Positions 7,333 through 16,511 of a stretch of 64,000 bases of DNA are shown in pieces. The position numbers and the translations under genes are program-made. The DNA comes from JANNMJ01 sp031426455 (lineage in GTDB: Bacteria; Bacteroidota; Bacteroidia; Cytophagales; Hymenobacteraceae): the NCBI GenBank assembly GCA_031426455.1, contig JANPLI010000181.1, positions 16,069 to 80,068 of the forward strand. The letters are read 5' to 3'. How positions within the stretch are numbered: position 1 is the stretch's first letter; each line of letters opens with the position of its first letter. A model generated the notes under the pieces. That model saw only the letters and a list, made by a program, of their open reading frames with translations. It was not told the origin of the DNA and did not search any database.

Positions 7333-9213
7333 ATGCCCTCCTTTTTCCGCGCTGGCGCATTGGCTGCCGGCCTGCTCACTGCGTCCGTTTCAACGGCGAT
7401 GGCCCAGACCATCGACCGGGTGGACCCCACCAACTGGTTTGTGGGAATGAAAAACCCCGACCTCCAACTGCTGGTCCACGGCGCCGGCATCGGCACGAGC
7501 AAGGCCGAACTGGCCGCGCCCTACCCCGGCGTGACGCTGGTCAGCGCCGAACGGGCCGACAACCCCAATTACCTGTATATCAGCCTGCGCGTTGGCCCCG
7601 AGGCCAAGCCTGGCCAGGTGAAATTGCGGTTTCTGGGTACGGGCCGCAAGGTTAAGAACCTGGATTACAGCTACGAACTGAAAGCCCGGCCTACTGAGGC
7701 CAAGCGGATTCAGGGCGTCACGAGCGCCGATTTCGTGTACCTGCTGATGCCCGACCGCTTCGCCAACGGCGACCCCGCGAACGATGTGGTGAAGACCACC
7801 CGCGTCAATCATATCGCCCGCGATACGAGTACAGCCCGCCACGGCGGCGACCTGAAGGGCATCATCGACCACTTCCCATACCTCAAAGAGCTGGGCGTGA
7901 CGGCAATTTGGCCGACGCCGGTCGTCGAAAACGACCAGCCGAAGGAGTCGTACCACGGCTACGCGGTGACGGATTACTACCGCGTCGATCCGCGCTACGG
8001 CTCCAATCAGCAGTACATCGACTTCGTGCGGCAGGCGCATCAGCAGGGGCTGAAAGTGATTCACGACGTCGTGCTCAACCATATGGGCGCCGAAAACTAC
8101 CTTTTCCGCGATGCCCCGGCGGCCGACTGGTTCCACCAGTGGCCGGCCTTTACGCGCTCTAACTTCCGCGACGCCGCCTTCAACGACCCTTATAAGTCGC
8201 AGTACGATTATCTGCGCTTCAACAACGGCTGGTTCGACAACCATATGCCGGACCTCAACCAGAGCAATCCGCACGTCGCCACTTACCTGACGCAGAACTT
8301 TATCTGGTGGGTCGAAACGGCTGGCTTCGACGGCTACCGCGTGGATACGTACTCGTATTCCGAGCCTAAGTTCCTGATGCAGTGGACTTCGGCGATCCTC
8401 GACCAGTATCCGCAGCTCGGAATGTTTGCCGAAACCTGGGTGCAGGGCACGGCGCAGCAGGCGTATTTCGCCCGAAATATCCTGCCGCCGGTGGATGGTT
8501 TCAAGTCCACGATGCCCGGCGTGACCGACTTTCAGCTCTACTACGCCATCAACGATGCGCTGAACCAGAACCCCGGTTGGACGGAAGGCATTTCGAAGCT
8601 TTACTACACGCTTCAGGCTGACTACCTCTACGAAAACCCGCTCCGCAACGTGGTTTTCCTCGACAACCACGACCTGAGTCGTTTTTACTCGACGGTCGGT
8701 GAAGACTTCGCCAAGTACAAGATGGGCCTGGCGTGGCTGCTGACCGTGCGCGGCACCCCGCAGCTCTATTACGGCACGGAAGTGCTGTTGAAAAGCAGTA
8801 AGACCAGCGGTCACGGCGGTGAAGTGCGCGAAGATTTCCCCGGCGGCTGGGCCAGCGACAAGCGTAACCTCTTCACCGCCGCTGGCCGCTCCGTGAAAGA
8901 GCAGGAAGCGTTTCAGTTCGTGAGCGGGCTGGCGCAGTACCGCAAAACCCACCCCGTGCTGCAAACCGGCAAGCTGATGCAGTTCATCCCGGAAGACGGC
9001 GTGTACACGTACTTCCGCTATAAAGATGGCGGCGCGTGCGTGATGGTGATGATGAACCCCAACAAGGACCCCAAAACAGTAAAAACCGAGCGGTTCGCCG
9101 AGCGCCTGAGCGGTTTCAAAGCGGGCAAGGAAATCACGACCGGCGCCACCATCGCCGACCTCAGTACGCTGACCATTCCAGCCCGCACGGCCTGGGTCGT
9201 GGAGTTGCAATAG
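7333..9213 (+). CDS. Secreted alpha-amylase/cyclomaltodextrinase-type GH13 enzyme
   Basis: 626 aa. A signal peptide ends at AMAQ. Residues about 25-115 match the N-terminal domain of Bacteroidota cyclomaltodextrinases. The GH13 barrel follows with DRFANGDP, DVVLNH, nucleophile D338 (GFDGYRVD), acid/base E367 (FAETW) and D447 (FLDNHD). The C-terminal roughly 90 residues form the usual beta domain. Predicted to hydrolyse alpha-1,4-glucans or maltodextrins in the periplasm, as SusA/neopullulanase does. No susC/susD neighbours are present. It is convergent with DUF4293, with four bases between the stops. The GH13 call is firm; substrate preference is inferred. Confidence 0.93.
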   Translation: MPSFFRAGALAAGLLTASVSTAMAQTIDRVDPTNWFVGMKNPDLQLLVHGAGIGTSKAELAAPYPGVTLVSAERADNPNYLYISLRVGPEAKPGQVKLRFLGTGRKVKNLDYSYELKARPTEAKRIQGVTSADFVYLLMPDRFANGDPANDVVKTTRVNHIARDTSTARHGGDLKGIIDHFPYLKELGVTAIWPTPVVENDQPKESYHGYAVTDYYRVDPRYGSNQQYIDFVRQAHQQGLKVIHDVVLNHMGAENYLFRDAPAADWFHQWPAFTRSNFRDAAFNDPYKSQYDYLRFNNGWFDNHMPDLNQSNPHVATYLTQNFIWWVETAGFDGYRVDTYSYSEPKFLMQWTSAILDQYPQLGMFAETWVQGTAQQAYFARNILPPVDGFKSTMPGVTDFQLYYAINDALNQNPGWTEGISKLYYTLQADYLYENPLRNVVFLDNHDLSRFYSTVGEDFAKYKMGLAWLLTVRGTPQLYYGTEVLLKSSKTSGHGGEVREDFPGGWASDKRNLFTAAGRSVKEQEAFQFVSGLAQYRKTHPVLQTGKLMQFIPEDGVYTYFRYKDGGACVMVMMNPNKDPKTVKTERFAERLSGFKAGKEITTGATIADLSTLTIPARTAWVVELQ

Positions 9214-9217
9214 TACC

Positions 9218-9724
9218 CTACCGCAGCCGGTCGGCGGAACGCACCAGATCTTCGTCGCGCTTGATGAAGCGGTTGGCCAGCACGTTGCACATCAGCGCCA
9301 CGAAGGGCAGCCAGAAGCCGGCGAGCTTAGCGCCGGGTGTGGTGGACGGAATCAGCGGCTCGGCCACGTACACGATCGCGTACACCAGCGCGCCCAGCAC
9401 GGCAGCCAGCAGCACCGAATTTAGCAGCCCCAGCTTCATCTGCCGGACGCGGCGGCGGTACTGAAAGATTTCGTAAAGTGCCACCGCGCCTGCCGCCACG
9501 GCCAGCAGAGCGATGTACCACGTGCCCACCGGTGCGTGTTGCGTGGCCGTGATAGCCCCCGCACCGGTCACGGCCTGCCCCCGCGTGGAGGTAAGCTGAA
9601 AAGCCGTGAGGGTCAGGCGTTCGCCGGTGGCGGGGTCGGCTTTCTCCCACAGGGGCAGCGCCAGCAGGGCGGCCATCGCCAGTACGATCAGCAGCAGGAA
9701 GACGGATTGAATACGTTGGATCAT
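9218..9724 (-). CDS. DUF4293 family membrane protein
   Basis: 168 aa with four hydrophobic helices, starting MIQRIQSVFLLLIVLAM, the hallmark N-terminus of the Bacteroidota DUF4293 family. The loop between helices 1 and 2 carries a short charged periplasmic stretch and the C-terminus ends in a conserved NRFIKRDEDLVRSADRLR tail. Function is unknown. Confidence 0.85.
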   Translation of the reverse strand: MIQRIQSVFLLLIVLAMAALLALPLWEKADPATGERLTLTAFQLTSTRGQAVTGAGAITATQHAPVGTWYIALLAVAAGAVALYEIFQYRRRVRQMKLGLLNSVLLAAVLGALVYAIVYVAEPLIPSTTPGAKLAGFWLPFVALMCNVLANRFIKRDEDLVRSADRLR

Positions 9725-9786
9725 CAGCGGGGACGGCGACGGAAGGAAGTAAAAGCGGCAGGCCCACCAATGGGCTTTTCGGGGTG

Positions 9787-9794
9787 CGAAAGTA
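9787..9794 (-). promoter_or_regulatory. Promoter -7 box for the DUF4293 gene
   Basis: On the minus strand this reads TACTTTCG, the same variant seen before kynU. It is about 63 bases upstream of the DUF4293 start. Confidence 0.45.
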
Positions 9795-9852
9795 GCCCCC
9801 CGGCGCCGCGCGCGACCGGAACCGCCGCCGCAAGCCCCTGCCTCGTCGGCAC

Positions 9853-9888
9853 AAAAAAGCGCGCCGACCCTTTCGGGCTGGCGCGCTT
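9853..9888 (-). terminator. Terminator after the PKD/T9SS gene
   Basis: A 9 bp stem (AAGCGCGCC with GGCGCGCTT) is followed on the minus strand by six U. It lies 25 bases past the stop of the minus-strand gene at 9913. Confidence 0.8.
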
Positions 9889-9912
9889 GCTGCCAGGGAA
9901 AACCGAGGGTAC

Positions 9913-11469
9913 CTACTCGACCACCAGCCGCCGGGCTACCGCGCCCACCCGCACCGTGTACACGCCGGGGTGCAGCGTTTGCAGCGAAATATCGGCCGTG
10001 CGCTGACCGACGCCGAGCGGCAGCGTCAGCACGTCGCGGCCCAGGCCGTCGGCTACTACCACGGACGCGTGGCCCGCAGCGGCGGTGCCCAGCGTGAGGT
10101 GTACGGTACCCTGCGCGGGGTTAGGCGCCAGTACCAGGGCGGTGCGGGTAGCTAGGTCGGCGGCCAGGCCGTTCACCATTCCCACGCGCAGCACCTGGCT
10201 GTAGAGAGAAGAATTTCCGAATGCATCAGTAAGCTGCTGCGTGACGGTATAGAGGCCATCGGCGGCGTAAGTATGCGTGGGCCGCTCGTCAGTGGAAGTG
10301 GCGCCGTCGCCGAAGGTCCAGCGGCGGAGAATGGGCGTGGCGCCGAGGCTGGTGTAAGCGATTGGCGTGAAGGTCACGGTGCGGGATTGCTGCCCGGTGG
10401 CGCGAAAGCGGGCGTCGTAGCCAAGCCGCGCGGCCGGGTGCAGCGTATCGGGACAAGCGCCGCCGAAATTGAGCGTAAAGCCGAGGTTCGAGGTGGTGTA
10501 ATTGTCCACGAGCAGCGCGTAGGCCCGGCCGGCCTGAAGGATGATCGGCGCGTCGCTGCCGGTCTGGCCGGTAGTGGTATTGCCGTAGGGAGTAGTGGAA
10601 GTGTAACCTGGCTCCTGCGAAGGGCACAGACTCAAGCCCGTGGCGCCGGTTATGCCACTCCAGTTGCAGGCCAGTGCACTGCCCTTCATCGTGCAGCTGT
10701 CAAAATCGGCGGTGATATCCCACACGGCCCAGTCATAATCATCACTGCCCCGCACCGGCGAGATATTGAACAGCAGCCGACCCGTGCTGCCCGCAATGAA
10801 TTTGTACCACTTCGACTGCCGCTCGGCAGTATTGGCCCCGGTCTGCGCGCCAAAACACGAGTTGGTGGTCGTCACCTCATTGGGCACTAGGCCATAGCCG
10901 CTGGTAGAGGGCAATTGCCAGGTCGAGTTCAGGTTATGGACGATGACGGCCTGGTTACAGTCCTGTGCCCCGATCACTACCGGTGTGCCGGTGGTAATGG
11001 TCAGGTGGAAGCTGGTGGCGTTGGTGGCAAGAATGCCGGACACTGCTGCATAGTAGGTACGCCCCGTAGTCAAGGTATTGTGGGCGCCGGTTAATTGCCC
11101 CGAACCGCAGTCCATTGCCACCAGATGCCCGCCGCCCCCGCAGGCTACTGAATCGTATATCAGTAAGGCCAGTGTACCCTGGGTCGGCGCATCGGGGCGC
11201 AGGTCATAAGCCAACCGAAGGCCGGTCGCCACAAAAGCAAACCACACATCCGGATACTGGACGGTGCTGTTCTGGCAGCCGACCAGCCCCGGCAGGTCGT
11301 CGGTAGCGCCGGCCAGATTGCCCGAGGTGGTCACGCCGTTCGGCAACAGCGTGGCCGTGGCGCAGCCGTCGTTGGCGGGCGGCGTAGGCGCTTGCGCCCA
11401 GGCAGCGGGCGTCGGACCGGTAAGCAGGGCGCCGACCAGCAGGGCGCGCCAAAAGGAGAAGTACTTCAT
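9913..11469 (-). CDS. T9SS-secreted PKD-domain protein
   Basis: 518 aa from ATG 11469 (MKYFSFWRALLVGALL), with a signal peptide ending AWAQ. The body carries two roughly 150-residue jelly-roll-like repeats with paired cysteines (NDGCATATLLPNG; QDCNQAVIVHNLNSTW), of the kind found in extracellular Bacteroidota proteins. A PKD domain (WTFGDGATSTDERPTHTY) and a C-terminal sorting domain (LAPNPAQGTVHL ... PGVYTVRVGAVARRLVVE) follow. It should cross the outer membrane through T9SS and be surface-attached or released. The role is probably adhesive or structural; no catalytic motif is visible. A longer frame upstream would precede the signal peptide and is rejected. Confidence 0.88.
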   Translation of the reverse strand: MKYFSFWRALLVGALLTGPTPAAWAQAPTPPANDGCATATLLPNGVTTSGNLAGATDDLPGLVGCQNSTVQYPDVWFAFVATGLRLAYDLRPDAPTQGTLALLIYDSVACGGGGHLVAMDCGSGQLTGAHNTLTTGRTYYAAVSGILATNATSFHLTITTGTPVVIGAQDCNQAVIVHNLNSTWQLPSTSGYGLVPNEVTTTNSCFGAQTGANTAERQSKWYKFIAGSTGRLLFNISPVRGSDDYDWAVWDITADFDSCTMKGSALACNWSGITGATGLSLCPSQEPGYTSTTPYGNTTTGQTGSDAPIILQAGRAYALLVDNYTTSNLGFTLNFGGACPDTLHPAARLGYDARFRATGQQSRTVTFTPIAYTSLGATPILRRWTFGDGATSTDERPTHTYAADGLYTVTQQLTDAFGNSSLYSQVLRVGMVNGLAADLATRTALVLAPNPAQGTVHLTLGTAAAGHASVVVADGLGRDVLTLPLGVGQRTADISLQTLHPGVYTVRVGAVARRLVVE

Positions 11470-11682
11470 CGGGGAACGAGGGAAAAGGTGGAAAAAGGTG
11501 GGAAAAGGAAAATGGATTTGGCCGCTCAGACGCGCGGGTAGATGAATGCCGTTGCCGCAAGCTACTGAAATAAGGCAGATTCTCCACATCATCATTAGCA
11601 AAACGCCCCCGGTCGTGGCTTGGAAGCCGCCGCCGGGGGCGCCTGGGTTAGCGCGAAGTCGTTTTCATTATCATCTTCATCC

Positions 11683-14568
11683 TTACCGCACCACCACCCG
11701 GCGGCTGCCGACGGAGGCACCATCCGCGGTGGTGGCGCGCACCACGTACAGGCCGGCGGGCAGGGCGCGCACGTCGAGGGTAGCCGGTTGGCGGGCGTCC
11801 GGGGCGGTGTGCGTCAGCACGGTGCGGCCGAGTTGGTCGAAAACCGTGAGGTGCAGCGGGCCGGGTGCGGGGGTTTCCAGGGCCACGTTCAGGGTGCCGC
11901 TGGTGGGGTTGGGCCACGCGCTCAACGCGCTGGCTGTGGCAGCGGCGTCGGCGTTCAGGCCGGTGGGCAGTTGCACGGTGGTGAGGGCCGTGTTGGTGCG
12001 GACGGGCGCGTTGTAGTCGAAGTGAATGTCGGCGCGGTTCGGTACTACGTCGCCCAGCGTCAGCGTGCCGCGCGGCCGGACCCGGAAGCGTGCGAAACCC
12101 GTGGACCGGAACGCGTTGATGTTGCGGTACGGCAGCCGGATGCTGGTGAACGTGACTGTCAGCAGCCCGCCGGGCGCCAGCCGCCACGTGCAGTTGTGCG
12201 AGGCCGCCGTGAGCTGTAGCGAGGCCAGGTTGAGTTGGGCCAGCGGCAGCGAGTCGCGCAGCAGCACGGAGAACGCGGTGTCAGTGCCTAGGTTCTCGAA
12301 CCGGATCACGTATTCGAGCCACTCGCCGGCCGTGACCTGCGTGGGCGTCAGGCGGGGCCAGTTCACGGCGATATCGTTCGGGTCGTAAGAAGCCGTGACC
12401 GTGAGCTGGTTGATTTCGGTGTTGTCAGCCGGCGTACGGTCCGTCGAAACCGGCTCGACGGTAGCCGTGGTGGCCAGCACGGTGCCCGCCGCCACGGTGG
12501 TGGGCACCTGAAACTGAATCTCGAACGCGCGGCGCTCGCCGGGTGCCAGGGCGGCGTAGGTGGCCGTCAGCGTATTGCCGCTCAAGGTGGCGCCGCCGGT
12601 ATTGCCCAGGTACGAAAGGCGCGCATCGAGCGCCACGGCCACGGTGCCGCTGGTGGTGGTAGTGCCGATGTTGCGGTAAGTCACGCGGTAGCGCACGCCA
12701 AAGCCCGGCCGGGCGCGGTTGACGGGCGTCACGAAGACCTGCAAATCCTGCTGATTGGCAATGGGCTGGAGGGCGAAGTCGCGGCCCGGCGCGATGTTGC
12801 CGAAGCCGGGAAAAGTGGCCGGGGCGGGGGCAGTAGCCAGCGTGTAGTAGGGCGGCGGCGTGGCCAGCGCCACCGTGTGCGTCCCCAGGTCGGTGAGGGC
12901 GCTGTAGGTGCCATCGGCTTCCGTGGTGCTGAAAGTGCTAGCGGGCAGCGCTTCCACCACTAGCCCTGACCAGCGGGCTTCTGTGGGATCGAGTTGGCCA
13001 TCGCGGTTTGTATCAGCGAAGGCCGTGCCTTGTAGCTGATTGTAGTGCTGCACCAGCTTGGCGGTGTAGGCGCCGCCAACCCCCGGCGTGGGAAAGATGA
13101 CAGGCAGCGGTCCAAACCAAAGCGAGTCGCTGGTCGCTTCGGCCGCCAGGGCTAACTGTCCACCCGCGTTCACCGCCAGGAAATTTACCTCCGCATCGAG
13201 CGGGCCGGTGGCGGCGGGCGCCACCCAGCCGGTTTGGCCGGTCAGGCCGTCGAGGGCCAGCACGAAGCCATTCTTGCCCAGCGGAGTCTGGGGGAGCGTC
13301 AGGTCGCCATACGTGAAGGGATGCGTCGGCGCGGTGTAGCCCCCGGCGAGGTAGCAGGCGTTCGGGGCGCTGCCATTGCGGGGCGCCAGGCGCTGGGGCG
13401 CCGCTGCCAGGGCGCGCATCTCGACCCAGGTACTATCCTCGGCATCGAGGCCGATGAGCTTGAGCCACTGGGGGGTGCCGTTCGCAGCTAACCGCGCCAC
13501 CAAAATGGCGTGGTCAATGGGGATAGGTGCCGCCAGCACCACCCCGTGGAAGGTGAGCTGCCGGCGAACCGGATTGATCAGCACCGGAACGTCGCAGGAT
13601 AAGGCCAGGAACGACTCGTCGTTGCCAGCACTCGCGATCACCAGGCCGGGCAAGCCGAGCAAGTGTGGTTCGATGACGAAGGAAGTCACATAATCGCCCG
13701 CCGCGTTCAGCCGTAGCCAGTAAGCCGATTCGGGCGTCCCAAGGGGAACCAGCACGTGGCCGTCCCAGGTGAAGGTGCTGTTAGGCAGCGTACCGCCCAC
13801 AATCAGCAGGCTGCCCGATTCGGGATCTACCGCCAGGGAGCCGAAGCCTTCGCCCATCTGCGTGCCTGGGCCGGTACGCACCCAGCCGACAGTGCCCGTC
13901 GAGCCGTTGAGCCGCACGATGAAAGGGGTCCACTGCCCTAGTGCCGGAGTTGGAATCACGTTGGTATCAACCGTTAGGGTCTGATCCGCCGAGCCGACCA
14001 GCGTCACGCGGTCTGCCGCGTCCACGCCGAACACAAATCGGGTATTCCACGTCCATTCCTGTGCGTGCAGGGGCTTGAGCCATTGCGGCGTACCCGCCGC
14101 GTTCCACTTACCCACGAAGAAGGTGACCGTATCGGTGGCGGGCCGGCGCAGGGTGGTCGTAGCCGTCACGATACTGTCCTGGAAGTAGCCCGACGCGTAG
14201 ATATTTCCGGCCACGTCGGTTTTGACTTCCCACAGCACCGCCGAATACCCTTGCAGCAGGGTGCCGGTGATGGTGCCGCCCGCACCCTGCCGCACCAGTG
14301 CGCAATTGCTTTTTTGCCCTACGGTGGCAGGGTGAGTAGTTTGCCCGTTGACGGTGAGTAAGCCGAAGTAGGTGTAGGCCGTGTACACGTCGCCGTTGGG
14401 CGCGATGGCGAGAGACTGGGGCCGGACACCGCTCGGGCCGATTGGCGCGACAGGCATCGTGGAGGCGCCACGCGCCCACAAATAAGCCGGCGCCTGTTGC
14501 GCCTCAGCACCAAAACCCATCAGCAGCGCGCCCATCAGCAGTGCCGCTTTGAAGAAAGAAACCCGCAT
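11683..14568 (-). CDS. Large T9SS-secreted protein with propeller-like repeats and DUF11-type domains
   Basis: 961 aa from ATG 14568 (MRVSFFKAALLMGALLM, cleavage after AEAQ). The first 500 residues hold repeated strands of the form G.IYASGYFQDS / LLIVGG / CYLAGGY, typical of seven-bladed SBBP-like propellers. Next come an SdrD-B-like segment (GTAFADTNRDGQLDPTE) and a DUF11-like domain. The YDPNDIAVNWP...NRADIHFDYNAPVRTN module is characteristic of large Cytophagales surface proteins. A T9SS tail ends the protein (WPNPTSGTLNVAL ... LYVVRATTADG). It probably forms part of the cell-surface or matrix layer. The 213-base spacer to the next minus-strand gene has no obvious promoter, so co-transcription is possible. 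Confidence 0.87.
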   Translation of the reverse strand: MRVSFFKAALLMGALLMGFGAEAQQAPAYLWARGASTMPVAPIGPSGVRPQSLAIAPNGDVYTAYTYFGLLTVNGQTTHPATVGQKSNCALVRQGAGGTITGTLLQGYSAVLWEVKTDVAGNIYASGYFQDSIVTATTTLRRPATDTVTFFVGKWNAAGTPQWLKPLHAQEWTWNTRFVFGVDAADRVTLVGSADQTLTVDTNVIPTPALGQWTPFIVRLNGSTGTVGWVRTGPGTQMGEGFGSLAVDPESGSLLIVGGTLPNSTFTWDGHVLVPLGTPESAYWLRLNAAGDYVTSFVIEPHLLGLPGLVIASAGNDESFLALSCDVPVLINPVRRQLTFHGVVLAAPIPIDHAILVARLAANGTPQWLKLIGLDAEDSTWVEMRALAAAPQRLAPRNGSAPNACYLAGGYTAPTHPFTYGDLTLPQTPLGKNGFVLALDGLTGQTGWVAPAATGPLDAEVNFLAVNAGGQLALAAEATSDSLWFGPLPVIFPTPGVGGAYTAKLVQHYNQLQGTAFADTNRDGQLDPTEARWSGLVVEALPASTFSTTEADGTYSALTDLGTHTVALATPPPYYTLATAPAPATFPGFGNIAPGRDFALQPIANQQDLQVFVTPVNRARPGFGVRYRVTYRNIGTTTTSGTVAVALDARLSYLGNTGGATLSGNTLTATYAALAPGERRAFEIQFQVPTTVAAGTVLATTATVEPVSTDRTPADNTEINQLTVTASYDPNDIAVNWPRLTPTQVTAGEWLEYVIRFENLGTDTAFSVLLRDSLPLAQLNLASLQLTAASHNCTWRLAPGGLLTVTFTSIRLPYRNINAFRSTGFARFRVRPRGTLTLGDVVPNRADIHFDYNAPVRTNTALTTVQLPTGLNADAAATASALSAWPNPTSGTLNVALETPAPGPLHLTVFDQLGRTVLTHTAPDARQPATLDVRALPAGLYVVRATTADGASVGSRRVVVR

Positions 14569-14705
14569 AAAGTCAAGAGAAGTGAATCGGTGGAAGGAGA
14601 AAAACCCAATCGGCGGCACCCGTCGGCGCCCGCTGCATCCCTTCCCGGGGAAGTTGAGCCGATGACGGAAACGCGGCCCGGAATACGGCCTGACCGGGGG
14701 CAATT

Positions 14706-14782
14706 ATCAATGAACAATGGACAATGAGCAATTGGCAACGAGCAACCAAAAACCAAAAACGAACAACCAAAAACTCAGAACC
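14706..14782. repeat. Word-repeat locus C (CAATGAGCAAT and CCAAAAAC words)
   Basis: Runs of CAATGAACAATGGACAATG-like words pass through GGCAACGAGCAAC into CCAAAAACCAAAAACG words, up to the stop codon of the minus-strand anti-sigma/barrel gene. Read on the minus strand, the repeat starts at that stop (TGAGTTTTTGG). It shares vocabulary with locus B ten kilobases away, mostly in reverse complement. Confidence 0.75.
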
Positions 14783-16511
14783 CGTAGCGCAGCCCTACCT
14801 GCCCGGCGGGTAGCCAGGGCTGGGTTTGGTTGCCGGCGCGGCCGGGCGGCACGGCCCACCACCGCACGGTGGGGGCGGCCAGCAGCGCCAGGCGCGGCGA
14901 GAGGCGGTAGCTGGCTTCCAGGCCGGCGTTCAGACTCAGGCTCAGGGGGCGGTAGGGGCCGTCGCGCCCGCTGACGGCTTGCAGCACGTAGTCCTCGCCG
15001 TTCCAGACCGGCCGGGTGCCGCCCCGGAACACGCTCAGTTGCCCGCCCAGCGTCAGGCCCAGCGTCCAGCGGTCGGTTTGCAGGAACTGGTACTGCGCGC
15101 TCAGGGGCAGCGTCCAGAAGCGGTACTGGGGCCGGAAAAGCTGCTGCCGGGCCTCGCGCCACTGCGTGGTGCGGCTGCTGGTGACCTGCCGCGTGGTGCG
15201 CAACGTGTCGGCGCTGGTGGTGGGCAGCGCGATGACGGTGCTGGTGGGCAGCCAGGTGGTGTCGTAGCGGATGATCTGGCCGCTCAGGTTCAGCCTCGGC
15301 TCGACGTGCAGCACCGAATCGAGGTGCGTGATGAGCACCGTGGTGGTGGTGAAACGCACAGTGACATCGGTCGTCAGCGACGAGTCGCGCACCGTGGTCT
15401 GGCCGCTGCGCTCGCTGGTGCGGCGCACCAGGCTTTGCGTCGTCAGTTGCCCCACGCCCGCCCGGAACAGCCAGCGGCTGCCCACGGCGCGTTCCAGCAG
15501 CAGGCTCTGGCTCAGGCTGGTCTGGGTGCGCTCGTTGTCATCCGTCGGGTTCTGTACCGGTACCGTGGCCCACGAGGGGGTGGTTTCGAGCAAAGCCACT
15601 AGATGGAGGGTGTGAGGGGGTGAGGGTTTGAGGGTTTGAGGGGTGGCGGCCAGGGTGGGCGGCGTTTCGGGCAGGGCGGCTTTGAGGCTGTCCACGGAAG
15701 CCTGCAACGCGGCCAGGGCGGCGGTTTCGGCGGTCAGCAGCGCCCGAAGGTGGGTTTGGCGGGCGGTTTCGGCGGCGCGGCTCGTATCAGCAGCGGGCCG
15801 CGCCCACTGGTGCCGGACGGCCGTGTCGAGGGCCACGGCGCGCACCCAGCGGGCGGGTAACCCGGCGGTCGCGTCGGCCGGGCGAAGCGTATCCGCCGCC
15901 GCCAGGGTGCCGACCGGCAGTAGCGGTAAGGCTGGCGTAACCGTTGCCGTTGCCGATACCGACGCGCCGGGGGCCGGTAGTCGCACTGTTGATGCTGACA
16001 CCGGCGCTCCGGTTGCCGACAGTCGCACTGTCGATGGCGATACCGTTGTCCCAGTTTCCGATACCAGCGCCCCGGTGGCCGATAGGCGCGGCGCCGTTGC
16101 CGACACCGGCGCTCCGGTTACCGATAGTCGCGTTGTCGAAGCCGATACCGGCGTTCTGATTGCCGATAGTTGCGTTGTCGATGCCGACACCGGCGCTCCG
16201 GTGGCCGATAGTTGCGCTATCGGCGCCGATACCGGCGTAGGCGCTGGCAGGCTGGCCCACTGTTTCCCGCCCCACCAGCCGGTCAGCAGGAGCAGCATTC
16301 CGACCCCGACGCCCCCGGCGAAAGGCCGCAGGCGGCTCGCCGGGACCGAGACTGGCACGGGCGCCCCGCTAGCCGCTGCCAGGCGGGCGCGCACATCGGC
16401 CAGGCCCCCGGCGGGCAACGGCTGGGGCGAGGCAAAGTCGCCGAGCTGGTGCCGCAGCTGCGCATCGAACGAGGCGGCGGCTTGTTCTTCTTCGGAATCA
16501 GGGAAGCTCAT
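14775..16511 (-). CDS. Predicted envelope-spanning anti-sigma / outer-membrane beta-barrel protein
   Basis: 578 aa from ATG 16511. Parts in order: a charged cytosolic head (1-63); a single membrane helix (about 66-83, GVGVGMLLLLTGWW); a 14-residue tandem repeat with PVSASTTRLSATGA-like units (92-190); a helical stretch (245-282); then a strand-rich region from about 305 that ends in RYGF, a typical outer-membrane barrel C-terminus. The gene starts inside the 3' end of an ECF sigma gene (14-base overlap), the usual place of an anti-sigma factor. The role is inferred from architecture and context: the head would hold the sigma factor and the barrel would sense the outer membrane. Residues 291-303 (PQTLKPSPPHTLH) are encoded by an in-frame word repeat. 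Confidence 0.7.
   Translation of the reverse strand: MSFPDSEEEQAAASFDAQLRHQLGDFASPQPLPAGGLADVRARLAAASGAPVPVSVPASRLRPFAGGVGVGMLLLLTGWWGGKQWASLPAPTPVSAPIAQLSATGAPVSASTTQLSAIRTPVSASTTRLSVTGAPVSATAPRLSATGALVSETGTTVSPSTVRLSATGAPVSASTVRLPAPGASVSATATVTPALPLLPVGTLAAADTLRPADATAGLPARWVRAVALDTAVRHQWARPAADTSRAAETARQTHLRALLTAETAALAALQASVDSLKAALPETPPTLAATPQTLKPSPPHTLHLVALLETTPSWATVPVQNPTDDNERTQTSLSQSLLLERAVGSRWLFRAGVGQLTTQSLVRRTSERSGQTTVRDSSLTTDVTVRFTTTTVLITHLDSVLHVEPRLNLSGQIIRYDTTWLPTSTVIALPTTSADTLRTTRQVTSSRTTQWREARQQLFRPQYRFWTLPLSAQYQFLQTDRWTLGLTLGGQLSVFRGGTRPVWNGEDYVLQAVSGRDGPYRPLSLSLNAGLEASYRLSPRLALLAAPTVRWWAVPPGRAGNQTQPWLPAGQVGLRYGF
15600..15650. repeat. Word-repeat locus D inside a coding sequence
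   Basis: GAGGGTGTGAGGGGGTGAGG followed by two GGTTTGA words. It closely resembles locus J between tig and clpP (AACCCTC words). It is in frame and encodes a proline/threonine/histidine-rich linker between the helical segment and the barrel of the host protein. Confidence 0.75.
15945..16240 (-). repeat. 42 bp tandem repeat encoding a 14-aa periplasmic linker
   Basis: About six to seven imperfect copies of a 42 bp unit (GATACCGGCGCTCCGGT-like core on the plus strand) encode PVSASTTRLSATGA variants. All six reading frames stay open across it, which explains several spurious frames. Copy number probably varies among strains. Confidence 0.8.

Noticed and set aside
15945..16240. CRISPR-like array
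   Set aside because: The 42 bp units are contiguous, imperfect and in frame with a protein; there are no spacers and no cas genes.
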